A stretch of DNA of 31,615 bases from NCBI GenBank assembly GCA_002399975.1, contig DHER01000050.1, positions 22,456-54,070 of the forward strand, read 5' to 3'. Within the stretch, counting starts at the first letter, position 1; each line of letters starts with the position of its first letter. A program made the translations under genes and the position numbers. Below are positions 24,017-31,615 of this stretch, piece after piece. Under the pieces are notes generated by a model. The model did no database searches. It saw only the letters and a program-made list of their open reading frames with translations, and was not told where the DNA came from. The stretch is from Firmicutes bacterium UBA4845. Its GTDB lineage: Bacteria > Bacillota > Clostridia > Tissierellales > Sedimentibacteraceae.

Positions 24017-25432
24017 ATGAGCATTCAAATACCAGGACTCACAGAAGTTGTAATACCCGCTGCAATAACAGTGCATTTAGGTGCGCCGGATGAACCTGCT
24101 GAAAATGTTACAGTATCTTTTCTTGATTACATTAAAAATGTAGCTTCAAGTGAACTGTATCCAACTTGGCCAGAAAATGCACTGAGAGCCAACATTTATG
24201 CAATAAATTCAATTGCGTTGAACAGAGTTTTTACTGAATGGTACAGATCTCAAGGTTATAATTTCGACATAACAAACACCACCCAATACGATCAGGCATT
24301 TGTACCAAATAGAGGTATTTTTGGTAACATATCAGTCATTGCCGATGAATTATTTGACAGCTATATCACAAGAGAAGGTCAATTAGAACCTCTTTTTGCG
24401 GCATTTTGTGATGGACGCATAACACAGTGCAATGGCATGTTTCAATGGGGATCCGTTGATTTGGCAGAACAGGGCTATACTCCCTACGAAATCCTTCAAT
24501 ATTACTATGGAGATAACATTAACATACAAACAGATACACCTTTGGAAGAAGCATATGTAACATATCCGGGAACACCTCTAAAATATGGAGATAACAATCC
24601 ATATGTGCTTATGGTTCAGTTCTCATTAAATATAATATCTGAAAATTACCCTGCAATACCTAAAATTCCATACCCTGTCGGTACGTTTGATGATGCGACG
24701 CAGTCCGCGGTTGAAGAATTTCAAAGAATATTTAACTTTCCTGTTACCGGAATTGTAGACAGTTCTACGTGGTATGGAATAAGAAGAATTTACTCAGCTG
24801 TTGCAAGGTTAGCAGAACTGACTTCTCAAGGTCTTATTATCAGTGAACTCCCAGAATTTACACCGGAGCCCGTGGAGGGAGAAGCTACTGCCAGAGTCCA
24901 GGTTGTTCAATATTTTCTCAATGTATTGTCAGCTTATTACAATACGATTCCGGCTGTAGACATAAACGGAATATTGAATACTCAAACAAGGACGGCAATA
25001 ATGGAATTTCAAAAAACCATGAGGCTGCCTATAACAGGAATTGTAGACGAACAAACTTATAGCACTATGTACAACAGTGTTGCAGGTATATTAGCCACAG
25101 TGCCTCCCACATCTATAGCCCTTCCAAGTATCTTATGGCCAGGTGTTGTTTACAGACCAGGATCTGAAGGACCAGGGGTATATATTATTCAACAGTATCT
25201 AGCATATATATCTTCCATACTGGAGGGAATCACGACTGTTGAGCCGGATGGTATTTATGGTCCTCAAACAGAACAGTCTGTCAGAGAATTCCAGGAATTC
25301 TTTGGAATAGATCCCACAGGTATAGTTGATCGATATACATGGGAAAGGATAGTCCTGATATATCGAAACTTAAGATTTGGGACCAACCGAAATACCGGTC
25401 AATTTCCAGGCAGTACTGTTGGCGAACAATAA
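24017..25432 (+). CDS. SleC-like spore cortex-lytic protein (SpoIID domain plus three peptidoglycan-binding repeats)
   Basis: This 471-residue protein has a SpoIID/LytB-like domain (about 18-168) containing DYIKNVASSELYPTWPENAL. Glu46 aligns with the catalytic Glu of SpoIID lytic transglycosylases. CDGRITQCNGMFQWGS (131-146) is the other conserved block. Three PG_binding_1 repeats follow (about 190-260, 290-355 and 385-460), each with the VEEFQRIF...TGIVDSSTW-type motif. This resembles mature SleC of clostridia, which degrades spore cortex during germination, except that PG-binding modules are more numerous. There is no signal peptide and no N-terminal prepro part. GGCGGTGGG precedes ATG 24017; an upstream frame from 23924 overlaps the previous gene and is not credible. 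Confidence 0.82.
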   Translation: MSIQIPGLTEVVIPAAITVHLGAPDEPAENVTVSFLDYIKNVASSELYPTWPENALRANIYAINSIALNRVFTEWYRSQGYNFDITNTTQYDQAFVPNRGIFGNISVIADELFDSYITREGQLEPLFAAFCDGRITQCNGMFQWGSVDLAEQGYTPYEILQYYYGDNINIQTDTPLEEAYVTYPGTPLKYGDNNPYVLMVQFSLNIISENYPAIPKIPYPVGTFDDATQSAVEEFQRIFNFPVTGIVDSSTWYGIRRIYSAVARLAELTSQGLIISELPEFTPEPVEGEATARVQVVQYFLNVLSAYYNTIPAVDINGILNTQTRTAIMEFQKTMRLPITGIVDEQTYSTMYNSVAGILATVPPTSIALPSILWPGVVYRPGSEGPGVYIIQQYLAYISSILEGITTVEPDGIYGPQTEQSVREFQEFFGIDPTGIVDRYTWERIVLIYRNLRFGTNRNTGQFPGSTVGEQ

Positions 25433-25451
25433 ACAGATCAAGGAGGTAAAT

Positions 25452-25997
25452 ATGAAAAGCAGTTTAGATACTATTAAAGCAAAAAATCCTATATTGGAAA
25501 TGCAGTTTGTTTTAAGAAAAATTGCGCAAGTATTTCCTGAGATTCCTGTGGTTTTTCCAACAGGAAGATTTGACCTTCAAACTCAAAATGCTGTAACGGA
25601 ATTTCAAAAAAAATTTAATCTTCCCATAACAGGAAAGATTGATTTCATAACATGGAATGCAATTATGGAAGAAAATATTAAATGCATACACTGTATAAAT
25701 ACTCCTGCTAAGGTTGCATGCTTTGAAGACGATAAGGCAGAATACAAAATAGGAGATAAAGGAAACATTATTTTTATATTGCAGATACTTTTAAAAAATT
25801 TTAGGGAAAAATATATAAACTATATAGACGTGGATTTAACCGGGGTTTTTGATGAAACAACTGAAAAAGCAATTAAACAGTTTCAAAAATATAGCGGTCT
25901 TCCTGTTACAGGGATCCTAAATAGACAAACCTGGAATACAATCAATAAAATTAACGAAACCTGCCAGCTGTATGACGGCGCAATAGACTATTGGTAG
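25452..25997 (+). CDS. Peptidoglycan-binding protein with two PG_binding_1 domains
   Basis: This 181-residue protein consists almost only of two PG_binding_1 modules. The first is at about 10-68 (AVTEFQKKFNLPITGKIDFITWNAI) and the second at about 100-170 (AIKQFQKYSGLPVTGILNRQTWNTI). Between them is a linker with C75, C78 and C87 (CIHC, then VACFED). There is no catalytic domain or signal peptide. AAGGAGG precedes the ATG, 19 nt after the SleC-like gene, so it is in the same operon. It may bind cortex peptidoglycan in the developing spore (inference). Confidence 0.85.
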   Translation: MKSSLDTIKAKNPILEMQFVLRKIAQVFPEIPVVFPTGRFDLQTQNAVTEFQKKFNLPITGKIDFITWNAIMEENIKCIHCINTPAKVACFEDDKAEYKIGDKGNIIFILQILLKNFREKYINYIDVDLTGVFDETTEKAIKQFQKYSGLPVTGILNRQTWNTINKINETCQLYDGAIDYW

Positions 25998-26031
25998 ATA
26001 AGAGGGATGCCGCAACAGCATTCCCTCTTAT
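25998..26031. terminator. Bidirectional terminator
   Basis: ATAAGAGGGA-TGC, a 7-nt loop, then GCA-T-TCCCTCTTAT: a stem of about 13 bp with one bulge, flanked by A/T runs. It sits between the convergent peptidoglycan-binding and MATE genes. Confidence 0.8.
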
Positions 26032-27396
26032 TTAAGATTCCGATTCCGACAGAGTTTTGGTTTCCCATTTATTACTTCTATATCTTATGATAAAGAAAAA
26101 TGCCCTTACAAACCAATCAATAAACATTGCTATCCATACTCCAAACATTCCAACATTCATATATTTTGAAATAACTATACCTAATCCAATCCTTAATATC
26201 CACATTGAGGTTACTCCAACAACCATTGTATATCGTACATCGTTGGAAGCTCTGAGCATATTTGGAAGAGTGAATGCCATCGGCCAAATAATGCAGACAA
26301 AAATTCCATGGTAAATAAATACTTTGCTTGCCATAGCTGCTGTTTCTGCAGATAAATTATAAGCCTTCAAAATCAATGGTATGCCGGCAATAATAAGACC
26401 GTTTATTACTATCAAGGAAATATAAACATATTTTATAAACTTCTTCGTATAGAATCTAACCTGGTCATAATCTCCGGCTCCAACACACTGGCTTACAACA
26501 GTTACTAATCCCAATCCAATTGCCGTGCCAGGCAGTATTCCAAAAGCAGATACTGTATTTCCAACTGCATTTGCAGTAATTGACGCAGTGCCAAAAACTG
26601 AAATAACACTTAAAAGCATTATTTTCCCAAGCTGGAACATGCTGTTTTCTACACCGTTGGGAATACCTATCCTTAGTATATTACTAACCATTTTCTTGTC
26701 ATATTTATACTTATGCTTTTTCCTTATATGAATTATAAGATCTTCATTCCTTAATAACACAATAATCATAAAAGCTGCAACAGCTCTTGATACCAACGTA
26801 GGAATAGCAACACCTGCCACACCGAGCTTGGCAACATAAACCAGCAGCGCATTGCCAGTTACATTTATGGCATTCATTATAAGAGAGGTTATCATAGTTA
26901 TTTTTGAATTGCCCATAGCTCTGAACAAAGCAGCGCCGCTGTTGTACACAGCTATAAACGGTATGCTGGCAAACACAATCATAATATAAGTTCTGGCATA
27001 TGCTTCAACATCTGGCTCTATACTTCCAAAAATCACTTTAAGTATGAAGTTTCTTCCAAAGTACATAGCAATCATTATAAGTACTGAAATAAACATTATA
27101 AATCCTATGAGCTGCTCTCCTGCCTTACATGCCTTTTCAATATGTTTTTGGCCTATATACTGACCTGCAATTACCGCACCTCCGGTCGCTAATGCGGCAA
27201 AAATATTTATAAGTAAAATCATTATAGAATCAGCAAGAGAAACTGCAGAAACTGCACTTTCACCTACACTTGAAACCATTATTGAATCTGCCATACCTAC
27301 AGCAACAGCCAAAAACTGTTCTATAACAAGAGGTATCAGCAATCTTAGTATATCTTTTCTTGTAAAAAGATAATCTTTGTTTATAGAATTCCCCAT
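26032..27396 (-). CDS. MATE family multidrug/sodium-coupled exporter
   Basis: This 454-residue protein has 12 predicted membrane helices in two homologous halves. MATE hallmarks are LLIPLVIEQFLAVAVGMADSIMVSSVGESAVSAVSLADS at the N-terminus and GIPNGVENSMFQLGKIMLLSV in the second half. Such proteins export cationic drugs or metabolites using Na+ or H+. ATG 27396 is preceded by GGGGAG; the frame from 27432 has no ribosome site and begins inside a terminator leader. The gene has its own promoter with a hairpin-T-run in the leader, suggesting attenuation control. Substrate unknown. Confidence 0.9.
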   Translation of the reverse strand: MGNSINKDYLFTRKDILRLLIPLVIEQFLAVAVGMADSIMVSSVGESAVSAVSLADSIMILLINIFAALATGGAVIAGQYIGQKHIEKACKAGEQLIGFIMFISVLIMIAMYFGRNFILKVIFGSIEPDVEAYARTYIMIVFASIPFIAVYNSGAALFRAMGNSKITMITSLIMNAINVTGNALLVYVAKLGVAGVAIPTLVSRAVAAFMIIVLLRNEDLIIHIRKKHKYKYDKKMVSNILRIGIPNGVENSMFQLGKIMLLSVISVFGTASITANAVGNTVSAFGILPGTAIGLGLVTVVSQCVGAGDYDQVRFYTKKFIKYVYISLIVINGLIIAGIPLILKAYNLSAETAAMASKVFIYHGIFVCIIWPMAFTLPNMLRASNDVRYTMVVGVTSMWILRIGLGIVISKYMNVGMFGVWIAMFIDWFVRAFFFIIRYRSNKWETKTLSESES

Positions 27397-27433
27397 TACG
27401 TCTCCCCATATAATCTTTTTTTCATTATTCAAA

Positions 27434-27457
27434 TAAAAAAGCCTTCAAACAAAGGCC
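27434..27457 (-). terminator. Terminator hairpin in the MATE gene leader (possible attenuator)
   Basis: On the minus strand GGCCTT-N6-AAGGCT is followed by six T, ending about 38 nt before the MATE ATG. It lies downstream of the MATE promoter, so it could end transcription before the gene unless relieved. Confidence 0.6.
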
Positions 27458-27497
27458 AAAATACCCTACATTTCAAATCATTTATAATTACATTCCC

Positions 27498-27525
27498 ATT
27501 ATAATACTCATTTAATTTAAGTCAA
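27498..27525 (-). promoter_or_regulatory. Sigma-A promoter of the MATE gene
   Basis: On the minus strand TTGACT (27520-27525), 16 nt, TATAAT (27498-27503), about 100 nt upstream of the start codon. Confidence 0.65.
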
Positions 27526-27925
27526 ATGTATTTTTTTAGGACAACGTATCTTATTTAACATATTTAAAATATTTAACTTTTGATTCAAATTATTAATAAC
27601 TGATAACCACCAATTAGATAGTTGGTCAAAATTAATCAGGTAAAAGGTTGAAAATATCGTGTTAAATATAGGAATAATACCTTTGTACATACTTTCAAGA
27701 TAAGTAATAGCAGGTAATTCGTTATTAGTACTTTGTTGTAATTTCAACAATTTTATGTCAGAATGAATTTGTTTTTACCCCGTTTTTATACCCTTTTTCA
27801 ATATTATGTCAAAAAATATTATCAATGCAATTGTTTTTCTAAAATTCTTTTGCTATTTTTGTAGACCTAGGTAAATTAGAGGACAAATGTATTCTGTTTT
27901 CTTTAAACAGTTCAAACTGGATGCA
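27526..27925. other. Non-coding flank at the CRISPR trailer end
   Basis: This 400-bp AT-rich stretch lies between the MATE promoter and the end of the CRISPR array. A 77-codon frame on the minus strand (27517-27750) starts with TTG, has no ribosome site, overlaps the MATE promoter and matches nothing I recognise. If the array is transcribed leftward, as inferred, this is the trailer side. I see no cas gene, leader or insertion sequence here. Confidence 0.5.
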
Positions 27926-27930
27926 GTCCA

Positions 27931-27954
27931 GATTTATAATAGGTATTATAAATC
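27931..27954. repeat. Palindromic remnant of the terminal CRISPR repeat
   Basis: The last repeat keeps the 16 bases ATAGGTATTATAAATC, but its other half has become an inverted copy. GATTTATAATA-GG-TATTATAAATC is a perfect 11-bp dyad. Terminal repeats usually decay by scattered changes, so this form is unusual. Confidence 0.8.
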
Positions 27955-29103
27955 GATTGGTGGAAGTCCTTGTCAAGATTTAAGTGTTTAGTTTCAATTC
28001 CTCATAGGTATTATAAATCCGGACTAACGACTACGGCATTATGCAGATCAACCAAGGTTTCAATTCCTCATAGGTATTATAAATCCCTATGAAAGGCACT
28101 GCTTTAACGGGCGGTGTCTTGTTTCAATTCCTCATAGGTATTATAAATCCAGGGAGAAAGTTTTGGTATTCTTACTGGCTATCAGTTTCAATTCCTCATA
28201 GGTATTATAAATCGGTGATCCGATTATCTCCCAAGGATAGGGTTATAATCTAGTTTCAATTTCTCATAGGTATTATAAATCGCAGATACACAGATTATCT
28301 TACGGCAGATAGTGAATGTTTCAATTCCTCATAGGTATTATAAATCTAGGGTGTTTCTTGTTGTTGACGAAAGCAATCTGGTGTTTCAATTCCTCATAGG
28401 TATTATAAATCGACAAGTTGACATATTGGAAAAAGTACAGCCATTCTGGTTTCAATTCCTCATAGGTATTATAAATCTCCTGTTTGTATCATTGCCTGCA
28501 TCAGATTAATTTTGTTTCAATTCCTCATAGGTATTATAAATCCTTAATTGGATGTTATCACCGCCTTAAAAACATACATGTTTCAATTCCTCATAGGTAT
28601 TATAAATCAAGAACTGAGTTAACATCAAGCATTGACAGTATTGGTTTCAATTCCTCATAGGTATTATAAATCTAGTAAAAGAAGTATCTGTAAACAAAGC
28701 ATTGAGAAGTTTCAATTCCTCATAGGTATTATAAATCGCAGATGTTGCGTTGCTATACGTATACTATATATAGGGTTTCAATTCCTCATAGGTATTATAA
28801 ATCAGTAGGCTATAACAGCTATTTGCTAACGGTATAGGTGGTTTCAATTCCTCATAGGTATTATAAAAATCTCAATATTTTGTGAATATGCCCCTAAGGC
28901 AGGTAAAGGTTTCAATTCCTCATAGGTATTATAAATCCTTTAATCCTTGAAAGTTTTCAAGCTTCAATGTTAAGTTTCAATTCCTCATAGGTATTATAAA
29001 TCTTGAATACTGTTGTCTTTCCTGTGGCGTTATCGCCGGTTTCAATTCCTCATAGGTATTATAAATCGCTTATTAAAGCTATTCGTGAAGCTGAAAAGAC
29101 TGC

Positions 29104-29329
29104 GTTTCAATTCCTCATAGGTATTATAAATCCAATAACAAAGACCACAAATGGGACAACAACCTACCGGGTTTCAATTCCTCATAGGTATTATAAATCC
29201 CCGATAACCCGTTTGTGTTAGTAGACATATTAGGAAGTTTCAATTCCTCATAGGTATTATAAATCAACATAAGCGGAGCGTGTACTAACAGACATTCGGA
29301 GTTTCAATTCCTCATAGGTATTATAAATC
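29104..29329. repeat. Three-spacer block, copy 1
   Basis: Spacers 29133-29170, 29200-29236 and 29266-29300 with their repeats are identical to the block at 29833-30058, offset by 729 bp. The flanking spacers differ. Confidence 0.95.
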
Positions 29330-29832
29330 CGAGAATGAACAGACCAGAAGGCAATAAAGACCAAGAAAGTTTCAATTCCTCATAGGTATTATAAATCCTT
29401 TCTTGAGCTATTTGCTTTGTATCTTCATTAAGAGTTTCAATTCCTCATAGGTATTATAAATCCGATTTCTCCAACCATAACAAGCGCTTTTGTAAATCAG
29501 TTTCAATTCCTCATAGGTATTATAAATCCTTAATCTCTTATTAGGTTTCACAGTACTTTCCTCCTAGTTTCAATTCCTCATAGGTATTATAAATCCCATT
29601 AATGGAAAAAAGAGAAATTGAAGAAAAAAGGAGTTTCAATTCCTCATAGGTATTATAAATCCCCCAAGCCTCCTTTGCCCATCCTATAGGAGTTGCAGGT
29701 TTCAATTCCTCATAGGTATTATAAATCTCCCGTACGCTTTGCATATGGCTCTTTAAAAGGAACAACGTTTCAATTCCTCATAGGTATTATAAATCCTTCC
29801 GTTTTCGTACACACTGTCAAAAACCTCATCTA

Positions 29833-30058
29833 GTTTCAATTCCTCATAGGTATTATAAATCCAATAACAAAGACCACAAATGGGACAACAACCTACCGGG
29901 TTTCAATTCCTCATAGGTATTATAAATCCCCGATAACCCGTTTGTGTTAGTAGACATATTAGGAAGTTTCAATTCCTCATAGGTATTATAAATCAACATA
30001 AGCGGAGCGTGTACTAACAGACATTCGGAGTTTCAATTCCTCATAGGTATTATAAATC
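29833..30058. repeat. Three-spacer block, copy 2
   Basis: Spacers 29862-29899, 29929-29965 and 29995-30029 repeat those of copy 1 in the same order and orientation. Recombination between identical repeats is the likely cause. Confidence 0.95.
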
Positions 30059-31615
30059 CCAGAATTAGACAGTGTTGAAACAGAATTTGATTTTAAGTTT
30101 CAATTCCTCATAGGTATTATAAATCCTATAAGTATCATCTTCGTTTTTTATCGTTATTGCCTGTTTCAATTCCTCATAGGTATTATAAATCCTTTTCAAT
30201 ATCTTCCGGGGATAATTTTTTTTTACAAGTTTCAATTCCTCATAGGTATTATAAATCCCAGTACACATTCAATAAATGTGGTTGGTGGAACTTGTTTCAA
30301 TTCCTCATAGGTATTATAAATCCAACTTTTATAAAATTCAATATAATAAGCCGAGTAAAGTTTCAATTCCTCATAGGTATTATAAATCCCATTTTTTCTT
30401 TTATATTCTCCATGGCAACATGAGTAGTTTCAATTCCTCATAGGTATTATAAATCCACTGTATTAATACACTATTGCATTAATACATTAACCGGTTTCAA
30501 TTCCTCATAGGTATTATAAATCCTGAAAACAGTAGTCTGCAGCACTATTTTAAAAAAAGTTTCAATTCCTCATAGGTATTATAAATCTCAATTCCTCTTC
30601 CGTTATAATAACGTAAATTTCTAGTTTCAATTCCTCATAGGTATTATAAATCCATATTTTACGAATGCCAGTCGGAAAGCTTACGACAAGTTTCAATTCC
30701 TCATAGGTATTATAAATCCGTGGAGTATATCCTATGTAATGGAGGTGTTTACATGTGTTTCAATTCCTCATAGGTATTATAAATCGCAATCCGGAAACAG
30801 CCGGTTTCAATTCCTCATAGGTATTATAAATCCCTAAGATTGAGAAAAAGCAATATGAAACGAAAGAAGGTTTCAATTCCTCATAGGTATTATAAATCCA
30901 ACAAATGCTGCTCTGTATCTGTGACTTTCATATTCTGTTTCAATTCCTCATAGGTATTATAAATCCTAGATGTGATTTTCACGGCGGAAGAAAAAAGAGA
31001 TGTTTCAATTCCTCATAGGTATTATAAATCCTTTAAAATCCACAATACTTTCGTTTTCATTTTCTTGTTTCAATTCCTCATAGGTATTATAAATCCCTAT
31101 TCGCATTCTAAGATGTTGATTGTTCAAAACAAGGTTTCAATTCCTCATAGGTATTATAAATCCACGCACGCTTTTCAATGTCTTGATGGTTTATACCTTG
31201 GTTTCAATTCCTCATAGGTATTATAAATCCTCCTTTTTCCAGAGCTCTGTCAATGTCTTGTAGTGTGTTTCAATTCCTCATAGGTATTATAAATCCTTGA
31301 ATAACTTTCCATGTAACCTACATGATTTTCAAGTTTCAATTCCTCATAGGTATTATAAATCCTTCCCCATACGGCGATATTTCCATCATCGTGTTGAGGT
31401 TTCAATTCCTCATAGGTATTATAAATCCAAGTACATAAATCAAATTAGTACACTAAGCAATCATGTTTCAATTCCTCATAGGTATTATAAATCTTACAAA
31501 TCCATCTGAAACATCTAAAGAGTTCGGAGGGTTTCAATTCCTCATAGGTATTATAAATCCTAGAACGCCCATAGACGTGTCAAGGGAGCAACATCTTGGT
31601 TTCAATTCCTCATAG

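Larger units (their letters stand above)
27926..31615 (-). CRISPR. CRISPR array, probable type I-B, 55 full repeats, continues past the right edge
   Basis: The 29-nt repeat (plus strand GTTTCAATTCCTC...GTATTATAAATC) first occurs intact at 27991-28019 and then 54 more times to 31531-31559. A degenerate copy is at 27926-27954 and the last, at 31599, is cut by the window end. Spacers are 35-39 nt except one of 18 nt (30786-30803). Read on the minus strand the repeat ends ATTGAAAC, the usual type I-B 5' handle, so crRNAs are probably made leftward and the leader lies beyond 31615. Variant repeats (C-to-T in 28253-28281; two extra A in 28841-28871) and the degenerate copy cluster at the left, old end. 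No cas gene is in the window; the type is inferred from repeat and spacer form. Confidence 0.97.

Noticed and set aside
27517..27750. 77-codon frame on the minus strand
   Set aside because: It starts at TTG without a ribosome site, overlaps the MATE promoter and matches no family I know. A decayed gene cannot be excluded, but there is no positive evidence.
28312..31509. Open reading frames inside the CRISPR array with repeated VSIPHRYYKS, FQFLIGIIN or IYNTYEELK peptides
   Set aside because: These are translations of the CRISPR repeat in different frames, not proteins; they lack starts with ribosome sites and are interrupted by spacer-dependent stops.

Overview
The window looks like chromosomal DNA from a low-GC, anaerobic, spore-forming member of the Clostridia. 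Evidence is the AT-rich intergenic DNA, strong AGGAGG-type ribosome binding sites, a SleC-like spore cortex enzyme behind a mother-cell-type promoter, a CIRCE-controlled Hsp20 and several lipoproteins. The genus cannot be fixed from the sequence alone. There are no rRNA or tRNA genes and no intact mobile element.

Layout. (1) 1-2377: an ECF sigma factor and its membrane anti-sigma factor (minus strand), with an apparent autoregulatory ECF promoter (GGAAC-N16-CGTC). (2) 2378-4118: a Lrp/AsnC regulator, then on the minus strand an FMN-binding lipoprotein and a papain/C39-like putative peptidase. (3) 4373-8958: a ribose-type (CUT2) sugar import operon, LacI regulator-RbsA-RbsC-RbsB, behind a consensus sigma-A promoter with a LacI palindrome at the start site. 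(4) 9124-12291: polar amino acid ABC transporter (binding protein, permease, ATPase) plus a DUF1275 membrane protein, minus strand. (5) 12557-14407: an extracellular FMN/FAD flavoprotein reductase. (6) 14491-17639: a MacA-MacB-like efflux operon whose permease seems to lack a canonical start codon. (7) 17933-19763: VOC protein, CIRCE-Hsp20, a Cys-rich small protein and a NifU-type Fe-S scaffold. (8) 19940-21580: a secreted stalk/PrcB-like protein with the same ECF promoter as the sigma gene, so probably a member of its regulon. (9) 21747-23292: birA-bioY with a candidate BirA operator. (10) 23377-25997: three spore-germination/peptidoglycan-binding genes, apparently a SleC whose N-terminal region is a separate gene. 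(11) 26032-27396: a MATE exporter with a terminator in its leader. (12) 27926-31615: a long CRISPR array running off the right edge.

The CRISPR array has 55 complete 29-nt repeats, one degenerate terminal repeat and one repeat cut by the window edge. The repeat ends in ATTGAAAC when read on the minus strand, the usual type I-B crRNA 5' handle. The array is therefore probably transcribed leftward, and its leader and cas genes should lie beyond base 31615. The left end is the old, decaying end: it has a palindromic remnant repeat and two variant repeats. The array also carries a three-spacer block present twice, one 18-nt spacer, and a change in the base next to the repeat between its old and new parts.

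The most interesting observations are the two-member ECF regulon visible in the window, the split SleC, the start-codon-less permease and the internal architecture of the CRISPR array. All counts and alignments were made by eye.
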